Assembly: GCA_028277515.1 (NCBI GenBank)
Contig: JANQGC010000310.1
Coordinates: 1-23,669 of the forward strand
Source: Anaerolineae bacterium
Lineage (GTDB): Bacteria > Chloroflexota > Anaerolineae > Promineifilales > Promineifilaceae
DNA: 23,669 bases
Reading direction: 5' to 3'
Below, piece by piece: positions 1 through 7,672 of this stretch (position 1 is its first letter; each line of letters starts with the position of its first letter). Under the pieces are notes generated by a model, which saw only the letters and a program-made list of their open reading frames with translations, did not search any database and was not told where the DNA came from. A program made the translations under genes and the position numbers.

Positions 1-1
1 G

Positions 2-937
2 CTGCTGGCTGTAGCCTCAGGTGCCATCGGAGTAGCCCTGGTAGCCTTCGCTGAATCAATCGCTATCGCTCGTTCCTTTGCCACAAAGTACGGTTATGAA
101 GTAGACGCTAATCAGGAAATGATTGCTGTAGGTGCCGCCAATATCGGGTCCGGGTTTAGTGGAGCATTTGTAGTCGATGGCAGTATGTCGCGCACTGCCG
201 CTGCGGAAAGTGCCGGGGCTAAATCGCAGATGGTCTCGCTCATCGCAGCCGTTGCCATCTTAATCACAGCCGTCGCCCTAACGGGCCTGTTCTATAATCT
301 GCCGGAGGCCACGCTGGGGGCTATTGTCATCCATGCTGTTTGGCACAACATCAATTTCAAGAAGATCACTCAGTATCGAGCCTTTACCAGATTGGATTAC
401 GTGACGGCTATCGTAGCCCTGGTTGGTGTTCTGGCTTTGGGATTATTAGAAGGATTGGTCATCGCAGCCCTTTTGGGATTGGTAACCTTGCTATTTGGCA
501 CGAAACAGCGCAGCACTTACATTTTGGGCAAAGAACCTGAATCGGCCGTTTATCGTAGCCTGGCCCATTTCCCTGAAGGCGAAACGTTTCCAGGGTTGTT
601 AATCATCCGCTTTGACGGGACATTGTTCTTCGCCAACGCTCACGACTTTGTTACGGCCGTTCGCCAAATAATCGAGACGGCCAGTCCCGCTCCCAAGGTA
701 ATTCTCCTTGATTGGGAATCATTAAACGATGTTGATGCAACGGCTGTCATCACCTTAAAAGAATTCCAGGAGCAGCAAGCTGAAAAAGGTATCGAATTAC
801 GTTTTGCGCGTGTTAAAACGGATGTCATGACTGTCATGAAGAATGGCGGCCTGACAGAAGCTATTCCAGCAGAACATTTCTATCCTTCGATTCAAATGGC
901 GGTAGATAAATACCTGGCCGAACAGCAAGAGCAATAA
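2..937 (+). CDS. SulP family anion (sulfate) permease, 3' part
   Basis: The frame is open from base 2, so the gene starts outside the window and only the last 311 residues are visible; SulP proteins are usually about 550-600. The visible part holds the end of the membrane domain, with the conserved SulP stretch AESIAIARSF followed by the GxxNIGSGFSGAF and GSMSRTAA signatures. Several hydrophobic helices follow, and then a C-terminal STAS domain (about the last 110 residues, with LLIIRFDGTLFFAN and VILLDWESLNDVDATA). SulP proteins are inner-membrane anion transporters for sulfate, bicarbonate or related anions; substrate cannot be read from sequence. The gene lies upstream of a sulfatase and of a second SulP gene at 3275, so sulfate is the likelier substrate. 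That last step is inference. The family call is secure. Confidence 0.93.
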   Translation: MLAVASGAIGVALVAFAESIAIARSFATKYGYEVDANQEMIAVGAANIGSGFSGAFVVDGSMSRTAAAESAGAKSQMVSLIAAVAILITAVALTGLFYNLPEATLGAIVIHAVWHNINFKKITQYRAFTRLDYVTAIVALVGVLALGLLEGLVIAALLGLVTLLFGTKQRSTYILGKEPESAVYRSLAHFPEGETFPGLLIIRFDGTLFFANAHDFVTAVRQIIETASPAPKVILLDWESLNDVDATAVITLKEFQEQQAEKGIELRFARVKTDVMTVMKNGGLTEAIPAEHFYPSIQMAVDKYLAEQQEQ

Positions 938-1008
938 ACGGTGCAGGCTCTCAGACAATAATTGGTCATTCAATTTTCAGTCTTCTACTCAAGAAGTTTT
1001 GCATCATA

Positions 1009-1027
1009 CGGCTGCATATTACAGCCG
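1009..1027. promoter_or_regulatory. Inverted repeat between SulP and the Arg-rich gene
   Basis: CGGCTG and CAGCCG form a perfect 6-bp dyad around the 7-nt centre CATATTA. It lies about 70 bp after the SulP stop and about 80 bp before the next start. No T-run follows, so it is not a classic intrinsic terminator. It could be an operator or an mRNA hairpin. Confidence 0.25.
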
Positions 1028-1105
1028 GTACAAAGATTTATTATCAATTATCGGTAATGAGGCATCAAAATTTACATGAAACCTTATTACCATATGGAGG
1101 TTATT

Positions 1106-1399
1106 ATGAGACGTAGAGGACCAGGACCGGGCCGTTCGGCCCGTCGTGTGCGAAGAACAGCACGTCGAAGACGACGAATGCGACGGCGCATCATTATTGG
1201 TGGAGCAGTCGTCTTAGCCGGAGCACATCGGCATCGCAAGCTGAAAAAGCAGGATGCCCAACGAATCGAACAGCACACTGGGGTTTCCATTGAAGAACTT
1301 GAAGAAGATGAACTCGATCAAGCAATGGGTGAATTAGGTATTCAAGAGGAAGCATTAACAGCCGAGGATGAAGCCGCAATCGCCAGTTCTGGTGGATAA
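1106..1399 (+). CDS. Small Arg-rich single-pass membrane protein, unknown function
   Basis: Not assigned to a named family. I chose the ATG at 1106 over the upstream ATG at 1076 because GGAGG (1096-1100) sits 5 nt before it. The 97-residue product has an extremely basic N-terminus (about 28 residues with many Arg, some in runs of four or five). A short hydrophobic segment (IIIGGAVVLAGA) follows, then a basic stretch, then an acidic, probably helical tail with QRIEQHTGVSIEELEEDELDQ and a Glu-rich end. The layout suggests a cytoplasmic or nucleoid-facing basic head, one membrane anchor and an acidic tail resembling short SHOCT-like modules. The gap to the sulfatase is 43 bp on the same strand, so the two may be co-transcribed. 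The coding call is good; function is unknown. Confidence 0.72.
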   Translation: MRRRGPGPGRSARRVRRTARRRRRMRRRIIIGGAVVLAGAHRHRKLKKQDAQRIEQHTGVSIEELEEDELDQAMGELGIQEEALTAEDEAAIASSGG

Positions 1400-1442
1400 G
1401 AAAAAATACCGTAATCGAAATAAGAAATTAGGAGAATAACAA

Positions 1443-3107
1443 ATGTCAAATGATTTTATTCACGATGCAGAATACTATGTTGTTGAAGTGCAGAATCGTG
1501 AGAAATGGGCAGCAGAGGATGCCGATCTGGATGCCCGACTCGCGGAACTGCGCGAGAAGCACGGCACTCCGCCAAATATTATCCATATTATGTTTGATGA
1601 TCTCGCATTTGGTGATTTGGGCATCCCCCAATTGGCGGCGATCCGTGGCTTCAACACACCTAATATCGATCGCATGGCTCAAGAAGGTGCTTTGTTTACC
1701 CGCATGTACACCGAACCGGCATGTACACCCAGTCGTGCCGCCGTCATCACAGGCAGACATCCCGTTCGTTATGGTATGGGTTCAGTTGATTGGCCGTTGA
1801 TCTTTGGCGGCCTTGATGGCGATGAGGTAACGACCGCTAATGTGCTGTCCGATGCTGGCTATGCGACAGCTTTTTATGCTAAGTGGCATCTGGGCGACAT
1901 TCCGGAAAGTTACTGCCATAATCAAGGGTTTGATGAAGCCTTATTCCTACCCTATAACCAGGTTAGCAGCATTTGGAATGCTGTTGGTGATGCCATTAAT
2001 GCAGCTCCCGGATCAGCCCACATGCGAAAAGATAATTGGCATGAAATCGACAAGCATGGACTGAGAGGCGATGGTTTGGTCCTGGCTATTGATGGTAAGA
2101 AAGGTGAATTTACCCGTGAGTGGGGAACACCTGATATAAAAACGTATAGCGCGATCGATCCGGAGTGTGAAAAGCGTTTAGTGGAATTTGTTCATCGAAA
2201 CGTGGAAGAGAAGAAACCCTTCTTTATCTCCTACTGGCCCAATCTATTGGACTTCACTCCCCCGCCCATTGAACCCAAGAAATCTTTTAATGGCGGCACC
2301 ATGGCTGAGGCTTTGGTCAGATTAGACGGCTTTATTGGTGAGTTGATGGATGAGTTGCAAGCGTTAGGCATCGCAGAAAACACGTTGCTGGTTGTCATGG
2401 CCGACAATGGCCCTATGGTCCATAATCCGCCTAGCTTGTTTGGCATGGCCGATACGATCTTTCGTGGAGGAAAAGGTGATGTGACGGAAGGTGGAGTTCG
2501 TGTACCCGCCTTTGCCTGGTGGCCAGGTGTCATTAAACCCGGTGAAGTTATTAACGATATGGTCCATGAAACCGATCTATTCACAACATTCGCCCATCTT
2601 GGAGGGGCTACCGATAACATTCCTAAAGACAGAGTGATTGACGGTGTCGATCAAACATCGATCATCATGAATGGTGATTCCCACGGGCGGCGCGACTGGG
2701 TCTTTATCTATACCGGTGATGATCTCGGTGCGACCGTCAAAGGTCGCTACAAACGACATTGGATCGGCGCAGAGTCTGGCGAGGGGGCTGGGACATCGGC
2801 CGCATTTTATGATCTCATAACAGACCCCCGCGAGACATCGCCAAAGTTGGCTTCATTGATCTATTCGAGCGGGCAGTGGGATCGTATGTTGATCCGGCAT
2901 GAATTGTGGAAAGAAAAGTATCCAAACAAGCCGAAGGCACGCGGTATCCCATTTACCGGAATCGAGAATGCTCGACCGGAAACCATAGCCATTGGTGATA
3001 CACTAAAACAACTGCGGGAAGAATTGCCTTTCGATCCCCTTGATTTCTTGAAATTCAACATGCCTGATTCACTTAAAGTTACCCAAAGAGTAGATTCAGT
3101 CGATTAG
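1443..3107 (+). CDS. Sulfatase (arylsulfatase family, FGly type)
   Basis: This 554-residue protein belongs to the alkaline-phosphatase-like sulfatase family, which hydrolyses sulfate esters. Visible motifs are the metal-binding FDD (D52, D53), the formylglycine core CTPSR at 94-98 within ACTPSRAAVITGRHP (C94 is the residue oxidised to formylglycine), KWHLGD (K147, H149), ADNGP (D321, N322) and RGGKG (K344). Length fits the family. There is no signal peptide, so the enzyme probably acts in the cytoplasm on imported esters. The usual histidine of the strand near residues 262-274 (a P-H-x-P-type motif in many members) is not evident here; the stretch reads SYWPNLLDFTPPP. AGGAG at 1430-1434 lies 8 nt before the ATG. 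It sits between two SulP anion permeases and ends at a strong terminator. The natural substrate is unknown. Confidence 0.93.
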   Translation: MSNDFIHDAEYYVVEVQNREKWAAEDADLDARLAELREKHGTPPNIIHIMFDDLAFGDLGIPQLAAIRGFNTPNIDRMAQEGALFTRMYTEPACTPSRAAVITGRHPVRYGMGSVDWPLIFGGLDGDEVTTANVLSDAGYATAFYAKWHLGDIPESYCHNQGFDEALFLPYNQVSSIWNAVGDAINAAPGSAHMRKDNWHEIDKHGLRGDGLVLAIDGKKGEFTREWGTPDIKTYSAIDPECEKRLVEFVHRNVEEKKPFFISYWPNLLDFTPPPIEPKKSFNGGTMAEALVRLDGFIGELMDELQALGIAENTLLVVMADNGPMVHNPPSLFGMADTIFRGGKGDVTEGGVRVPAFAWWPGVIKPGEVINDMVHETDLFTTFAHLGGATDNIPKDRVIDGVDQTSIIMNGDSHGRRDWVFIYTGDDLGATVKGRYKRHWIGAESGEGAGTSAAFYDLITDPRETSPKLASLIYSSGQWDRMLIRHELWKEKYPNKPKARGIPFTGIENARPETIAIGDTLKQLREELPFDPLDFLKFNMPDSLKVTQRVDSVD

Positions 3108-3126
3108 CCGAATTTAGATTTAGGAG

Positions 3127-3156
3127 GCAGGCACTTAGAAAGTGCCTGCTTTTTTT
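3127..3156 (+). terminator. Rho-independent terminator after the sulfatase
   Basis: A perfect 10-bp stem (GCAGGCACTT at 3127-3136 and AAGTGCCTGC at 3140-3149) with a 3-nt loop is followed directly by seven T residues. It lies 20 bp after the sulfatase stop. It separates that transcript from the SulP gene at 3275. Confidence 0.92.
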
Positions 3157-3185
3157 ACCGTGATACGGTTAATCGGACTTACAGT

Positions 3186-3199
3186 CCATTTGCAAATGG
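3186..3199. promoter_or_regulatory. 14-bp perfect palindrome upstream of SulP
   Basis: CCATTTGCAAATGG is its own reverse complement. It lies between the sulfatase terminator and the SulP start, 76 bp before the ATG. This is a typical place and size for a dimeric repressor or activator site. The binding protein is unknown. Confidence 0.45.
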
Positions 3200-3217
3200 C
3201 GATTCAGATGCGTGAAG

Positions 3218-3237
3218 ATGATGATCTCTATCATCAT
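3218..3237. promoter_or_regulatory. 8-4-8 dyad just upstream of SulP
   Basis: ATGATGAT and ATCATCAT are perfect inverted arms around CTCT. The element ends 37 bp before the SulP ATG and may be an operator or a 5'-UTR hairpin. With the palindrome at 3186 it makes two symmetrical elements in about 50 bp. Confidence 0.4.
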
Positions 3238-3274
3238 ATTGTGTTAGAAGGAAAATCGAAGAAAACTAATCGCT

Positions 3275-4957
3275 ATGAGTAAGGAACCAATCCAATTAAC
3301 GGCAACCGGATTGCGTGTGCCGAAGTCCATTTTGATTTCCGATTTAGTCGCTGGATTGGTAAATGCCTTGGTGACGATACCTGGAGGGATTGCCAACGGG
3401 GTTCTGGCAGGTGTTAATCCTGTCTATGGTCTGTACTCTATCATGCTGGGTACCCCGATTGCCGCGCTATTTACCAGTTCGGTTATCATGAATGTGGATT
3501 CCACCAGCGCCACGTCATTAGCGACCTTGGAAGCATTGAGTGGCGTTCCTGATGATCAAGAACTCGCCTATTTGGTTGCGCTCGGGTTGCTTGTGGGCCT
3601 CTTTATGCTGATTTTCGGCATATTAAAGTTGGGCTTTTTGATCCGCTTTATTTCCAATTCAGTACTGACTGGTTTTTTGAGCGGCTTAGGTGTGTTGACC
3701 ATTCTAAGCCAGGTGGGAGATTTTACAGGATATTACAGCGAGGCAGCACAAAAAGTTTTCCAGACGATTGATACTATCATTCATTGGCAGGAAATTCATT
3801 GGGCCACATTCTTTATCGGGTTGTTAACGATTGGATTGATTGTTGGTATTGATCGCACAAAATTTTCCAATTACAGTTTTGCTGTCGCTGTTATTTTCAC
3901 AACGCTGCTAGTCGCATTGTTGGGAATAGACTCAATTGCTTTAGTAGGAGATACAACCTCTATTCCACGCTCGTTACCCTCTTTGAACCTCCCCAATCTT
4001 TCGTTGATACCTGGGATGATTGTTCCGGCCTTGACAATCGCCATTATTGCACTGGTGCAAGCTGCTGGTGTGAGCCAGAGTATTCCTAACCCTGACGGCG
4101 AGTTTCCAGATGCTTCTGGTGATTTTCGTGGGCAGGGAGCGGCGAATGTTGCCGTTGGATTATCTGGAGGCATTGCTGTTGGTGGATCTGTATCGGGCAC
4201 GATTCAATTGCAGAGTATCGGTGGGAAATCACGGTGGGCGAATATTTTTACGGGTGTTTTTGCTACGATATGTGTCTTGTTAATTGCACCATTTATTGAG
4301 CGAATCCCTATGGCGACATTGGCTGGAACGTTGATTGTGGTTGGGGTGCAGATGATCAATGTGCCTAGAATTGAAACGGTTTGGCAAACTGGCTGGCTGC
4401 CAACGACCGTTATGGGATTTACATTTATTCTCACGCTTTTTACGCCATTGCAAGTTGCTGTTGGGGTTGGTGTTATTTTGCACGCCATCTTGTACATTTA
4501 TCAATCGGCAGAGAAAGTGCGCATTGAACGCATTGTTTTACAAGGTGATGGCACTTACATTGAGGCGGAGGTGCCGGAGGCATTACCGAGTCATGAAATT
4601 GTGGCTTTGTTGCCTATTGGCAGCTTGTTTTATGCAGGTGCTGCTGAATTTGAAGATCAACTTCCAGACATTGGGGAAGCCCAGCGTGCGGTTGTGATTT
4701 TAGGTTTGCGCGACAGGGATGAAATTGGCAGTACGTTTGTGCGCGTTATTGAACGGTATGCCAAACAACTTGATGACTCTGGGAATAAATTGATCCTCGC
4801 GGGGATGAATGAACGAATTATGGAGCAACTGGAAAATACAGAGTTGATGGCGTTGCTCGGGGATGAAGATGTGTTTCCTGCGGAACCTCAGTTTTTTCTC
4901 CCTTTGCAAAAAGCGTTGGTTGCAGCTCAGATTTGGATTGATAAGGAAAGGGCATAA
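3275..4957 (+). CDS. SulP family anion (sulfate) permease
   Basis: This complete 560-residue SulP protein has about the usual family length. The N-terminal part shows the family signature around ISDLVAGLVNALVTIPGGIANGVLAGVNPVYGLYS, spread over about residues 22-56, and the next region reads TSSVIMNVDSTSATS. Many hydrophobic helices run to about residue 410, and the FRGQGAANVAVGLSGG region corresponds to the later conserved SulP block. The C-terminal 130 residues form a STAS-like domain (LLPIGSLFYAGAAEF, VVILGLRDRDEIGSTF). The loop that carries a conserved D-x-S/T in classic STAS domains is atypical here. It should lie in the cytoplasmic membrane and move sulfate or a related anion. No strong ribosome site is adjacent to the ATG. 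It has its own upstream region with two dyads, so it is likely regulated apart from the sulfatase. Confidence 0.93.
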   Translation: MSKEPIQLTATGLRVPKSILISDLVAGLVNALVTIPGGIANGVLAGVNPVYGLYSIMLGTPIAALFTSSVIMNVDSTSATSLATLEALSGVPDDQELAYLVALGLLVGLFMLIFGILKLGFLIRFISNSVLTGFLSGLGVLTILSQVGDFTGYYSEAAQKVFQTIDTIIHWQEIHWATFFIGLLTIGLIVGIDRTKFSNYSFAVAVIFTTLLVALLGIDSIALVGDTTSIPRSLPSLNLPNLSLIPGMIVPALTIAIIALVQAAGVSQSIPNPDGEFPDASGDFRGQGAANVAVGLSGGIAVGGSVSGTIQLQSIGGKSRWANIFTGVFATICVLLIAPFIERIPMATLAGTLIVVGVQMINVPRIETVWQTGWLPTTVMGFTFILTLFTPLQVAVGVGVILHAILYIYQSAEKVRIERIVLQGDGTYIEAEVPEALPSHEIVALLPIGSLFYAGAAEFEDQLPDIGEAQRAVVILGLRDRDEIGSTFVRVIERYAKQLDDSGNKLILAGMNERIMEQLENTELMALLGDEDVFPAEPQFFLPLQKALVAAQIWIDKERA

Positions 4958-4992
4958 GACACCCCAGCGGGGCATCTCTACCGAGATTATTT

Positions 4993-5082
4993 ATGGAAAA
5001 GGAACAGCAAATACAACTTGATGAACAATCGAATTTTCGGGATTTGGATATGTATGAGAAGGAAAATGATCGTAAAAGATAA
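4993..5082 (+). CDS. Possible 29-residue small ORF / leader peptide
   Basis: An ATG-to-TAA frame of 29 residues lies in the 133-bp gap between the SulP and GAP genes. Its product is very hydrophilic (MEKEQQIQLDEQ at the start, KENDRKR at the end). There is no clear ribosome site before it. It could be a small protein, a leader peptide or chance. It ends 8 bp before the next ATG, which allows translational coupling. Confidence 0.25.
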   Translation: MEKEQQIQLDEQSNFRDLDMYEKENDRKR

Positions 5083-5090
5083 ATCAAATA

Positions 5091-5768
5091 ATGAGTGAGT
5101 TATGGCTTGATTTGCTCCCGATCTTGGCCGTGATGTTTATTTCGCCGGCACGGACGCTTGGGGTTATTCTGCTTTTGCACACACCGAAACAAGCGGTGAC
5201 GGCGTCTGCTTATGTGCTGGGTATGATCGGGGCGATGACGGGGCAAGGCGTTCTCCTGAGCTTGCTGATGCATGTGGTTGGTCTGACGGTTGAACGGCGT
5301 GGTGGGGAATTGATGACGGTGGTTTCTGCTTTATTTGTCGTTGTGGGCCTCATTTTGTTGTCGGGTGCTGGGAAATTTTTAGCTCACGATGACGATGACA
5401 AAGCGCCACCCGAATGGTTCAGCAAGATTGAGGTGATGTCCCCATCGCAGGCGTTTAAATTGGGTGTGGGCTGGCTAATGGTTAGTCCGAAACAGTGGGC
5501 TTTAGTGTTAACGGCCGTTGCTGTAATATTTACATCATTCTTAGCACCACTCATCAGTTTGCTTAATTTCTTCATTTTTACCTTGCTGGTGCAAACTGTT
5601 TTCTTCATCATTATCGGCATTCACCTCTTAATGCCTCATCGCTCCCAAAGAATACTTGATATGTTATTTGCTTGGATAAAAAGAAACCTCCGAGTTATGG
5701 CTATTGTGCTTTTTGGTTTCTTCGGTTTATTTTTTCTTATCAAGGGATTGATCGGACTCATCGGTTGA
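5091..5768 (+). CDS. GAP/SfLAP family membrane protein (LysE-like fold)
   Basis: This 225-residue protein has about six hydrophobic segments. It resembles the family named after the mycobacterial sulfolipid-1-addressing protein Sap: an N-terminal LPILAVMFISPARTLGVILLL block followed by a second helix with ASAYVLGMIGAMTGQG. A charged cytoplasmic loop near residues 100-115 (HDDDDKAPPEWFSKIE) precedes FKLGVGWLMVSPKQWALVLT, the second repeat of the LysE-like architecture. Members are thought to move or help export small molecules or lipids; the substrate here is unknown. The gene follows SulP on the same strand, but the family name alone does not prove a sulfur role. Confidence 0.72.
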   Translation: MSELWLDLLPILAVMFISPARTLGVILLLHTPKQAVTASAYVLGMIGAMTGQGVLLSLLMHVVGLTVERRGGELMTVVSALFVVVGLILLSGAGKFLAHDDDDKAPPEWFSKIEVMSPSQAFKLGVGWLMVSPKQWALVLTAVAVIFTSFLAPLISLLNFFIFTLLVQTVFFIIIGIHLLMPHRSQRILDMLFAWIKRNLRVMAIVLFGFFGLFFLIKGLIGLIG

Positions 5769-5805
5769 TTCCAATAAATATTTAGTAGAAAAAGGAGAAA
5801 AACTT

Positions 5806-6090
5806 ATGTGTTGTATTTTAACGATCCTGGTCTTTTTGGGACCGCGTATAGGCGGGATTTTTTGGTGGCTTTTTCAACCCGCACGCTGGAATCTAGCCTT
5901 TGGTTCAATCATTTGGCCAATCTTGGGTCTTATCTTTTTACCATGGACAACGTTGATGTACGTTGCCGTTGCTCCGGGAGGTGTCGTCGGTCTGTTTGAA
6001 TGGGGCTTCTTGATCTTGGCATTGATTATTGATATTGGCGCTTACACCGGTAGTGGTTATGGCAATCGGGAACGTATCCCGGGAATGTAG
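5806..6090 (+). CDS. Small multi-pass membrane protein, unknown function
   Basis: The ATG at 5806 has a good AAGGAG site (5792-5797) 8 nt upstream. The 94-residue product starts MCCILTILVFLGPRIGGIFWWL and has three or four hydrophobic stretches rich in Trp, Gly and Pro, with a short polar tail (GNRERIPGM). It resembles small conserved hypothetical membrane proteins of Chloroflexota and Actinobacteria, but I cannot give a function. It lies 37 bp after the GAP-family gene on the same strand, so they may be co-transcribed. Confidence 0.75.
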   Translation: MCCILTILVFLGPRIGGIFWWLFQPARWNLAFGSIIWPILGLIFLPWTTLMYVAVAPGGVVGLFEWGFLILALIIDIGAYTGSGYGNRERIPGM

Positions 6091-6149
6091 TAACGTCCAG
6101 TGATGTATGAACATCTTACTTCCTTAGCTTGACAATCAAGTTTTCGTGA

Positions 6150-6365
6150 TTAGCGTTATTAGCCTTATTGGGTGTCCCAATTGGTGTTTTGCTTGGTATA
6201 TTAGTCGCCGCCTATTGGAGCCGCCGGAGGTTCAAAAAAATACCTGGCGTGTTTCGCATGAAGTATCGTGATGATTCAGCAGAGAAATGGCCCCGTAGAG
6301 CAACATATGCTCGTTGGGTTGAGGAATAGTATTATGTGGATGAACTGAAAAAGATTGGCAGTTAA
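6150..6365 (+). pseudogene. Remnant of a small membrane-anchored protein, interrupted by TAG
   Basis: The 320-bp gap before the LtrA gene has one frame that reads like protein. A hydrophobic stretch (LALLALLGVPIGVLLGIL) is followed by a basic stretch (YWSRRRFKKIPGVFRMKYR) and an acidic-aromatic end (SAEKWPRRATYARWVEE). It has no ATG or GTG start and opens right after a TGA at 6147-6149. An in-frame TAG at 6327-6329 is followed by a further 11 plausible residues (YYVDELKKIGS) to TAA at 6363-6365. The TM-then-RRR layout faintly recalls DUF2550-like small proteins. It could also be an intact short gene with an unusual TTG start at 6168. A TTGACA at 6129-6134 lies just upstream without a convincing -10. 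Confidence 0.4.
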
Positions 6366-6410
6366 GCGACAATGGAATCTCCAGAAAATAAATGGAAAAA
6401 ATAGGCTAAT

Positions 6411-7604
6411 ATGTTGCGAATACTAGGTGTCCATACGGTTCCAGGGGGTAAAGGGAGCACCTGGTTGCAGGTATTCTTCGATCTGGTCTACGTCGCCATT
6501 CTTATAGAATTGGGCAACAGGCTTAGTCATAACATTACATTAGAAGGCGCTCTCGAATTCGCCCTGCTGTTCATCCTGATCTGGTGGCCGTGGCTGGAGT
6601 TTGTCATGTACGGTCGTTACTTCCCCGTTGATGGCGTCGGACAGCGAATCCTTACAGTGCTATATATGGCCTTTCTATTAGCCATGGCTTTCGAGATCCA
6701 TGATATCACCGCTGGGACGGCCGCAGCCTTCGTCATCTTTAATGGCCTTTCAAAGTTTGTGCTCGCTCTGATGTACGCTCGAGCCTGGGCAAGGCACCCG
6801 GAGTACCGTGCAATGACGAGCCATTACACCGCGGCTTATGCGGTGGTTGGACTCTTATGGGTCACCATAGGCCTGTTCGCACCGACCAACTTCTGGCTAT
6901 GGAGCATAGTCATGCTGATTGGTATCATGTCGCCGCTAATCATACGTCTTGTCCACAAGTTAACAGGTCGCACTGAACAGCCGCAACCAGCTACGAAACA
7001 TCACTTTCTGCTGCACCGGTTTGGCGAACTGACCATCATTGTGCTTGGTGAGTTCTTTATCAAGCTGGTAACTACTGCAGAAGATCGGGAGCTGACCACG
7101 CTCAACATTTATGTTGGGCTTTGTCTATTAGGAATATCGATCAGCCTTTGGTGGCTGTATTTTGACCACCTGGAACATTCCAGTCTGGCCAACAAGGGCA
7201 CCCGTCCGGCAGTTTGGATCTACAGCCACTATCCATTTCTCCTGGGGATCACGGCCTATGGCGTCATGGGTACCAAGTTGTTCGCAGCGACGCGAGGTGA
7301 GCCGTTTGACGATCAAAAACGGATTCTGTTCACTTTCTCGCTAGCCTTGGCGTTGCTTTCCTATGCCGCTATTGAAAGGGCGCTAAAAGAAAACAGTGGC
7401 CCCCTCACCCGGCACTCCCAGCCCTGGCTGAGGATTGGGGGAGCGGCAGCTCTGATAGGAGTGGGGATCTTTGGCAGCCCACTTAACGTAGAGATTTTAG
7501 CGACCTTTGTGGTAACAGTCTTTCTGGTGCAGGTACTGCTTGATGTCCGTATGCGCTTGCAAAATCCGGAACGAGAGGCTGCTAATAATATCACCACATC
7601 CTAG
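6411..7604 (+). CDS. Low temperature requirement protein A (LtrA) family membrane protein
   Basis: This 397-residue protein belongs to the LtrA family, named after a Listeria protein needed for growth in the cold; its biochemical role is not established. The diagnostic N-terminal block is STWLQVFFDLVYVAILIEL (about residues 16-34), matching the family's ELFFDLVFV-type motif. Next come WWPWLEFVMYGRYF, the central HHFLLHRFGELTIIVLGEFF block, and about ten hydrophobic helices in all. The length is normal for the family. No convincing ribosome site is visible before the ATG. It stands alone between the decayed frame and a convergent minus-strand operon. Confidence 0.88.
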   Translation: MLRILGVHTVPGGKGSTWLQVFFDLVYVAILIELGNRLSHNITLEGALEFALLFILIWWPWLEFVMYGRYFPVDGVGQRILTVLYMAFLLAMAFEIHDITAGTAAAFVIFNGLSKFVLALMYARAWARHPEYRAMTSHYTAAYAVVGLLWVTIGLFAPTNFWLWSIVMLIGIMSPLIIRLVHKLTGRTEQPQPATKHHFLLHRFGELTIIVLGEFFIKLVTTAEDRELTTLNIYVGLCLLGISISLWWLYFDHLEHSSLANKGTRPAVWIYSHYPFLLGITAYGVMGTKLFAATRGEPFDDQKRILFTFSLALALLSYAAIERALKENSGPLTRHSQPWLRIGGAAALIGVGIFGSPLNVEILATFVVTVFLVQVLLDVRMRLQNPEREAANNITTS

Positions 7605-7619
7605 ATCAGAGCAATACTT

Positions 7620-7657
7620 CCATTTTCCTGAAAAACCCTTCATATGAGAGGAAATGG
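7620..7657. terminator. Possible bidirectional terminator hairpin between convergent genes
   Basis: CCATTTTCCT and AGGAAATGG can pair over 9 bp with one bulged T and an 18-19-nt loop, in the 68-bp gap between the convergent genes ending at 7604 and 7673. There is no strong T-run on either side, so the assignment rests on position and pairing only. Confidence 0.3.
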
Positions 7658-7672
7658 TTGGTATGAATAATA

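Noticed and set aside
1446..1760. Minus-strand open frame inside the sulfatase
   Set aside because: It is antisense to a gene with clear catalytic motifs and shows no family match of its own.
4960..4980. CCCC-AGC-GGGG hairpin after SulP
   Set aside because: The stem is very short with no T-run; too weak for a terminator call.
5091..5768. Direct role of the GAP/SfLAP-type protein in sulfur metabolism
   Set aside because: The family name comes from a mycobacterial lipid protein; proximity to SulP is not enough to infer a sulfur function.
6129..6160. TTGACA-based promoter before the LtrA gene
   Set aside because: There is no acceptable -10 at 16-18 bp; the nearest candidate (GTTATT) is 20 bp away and poor.
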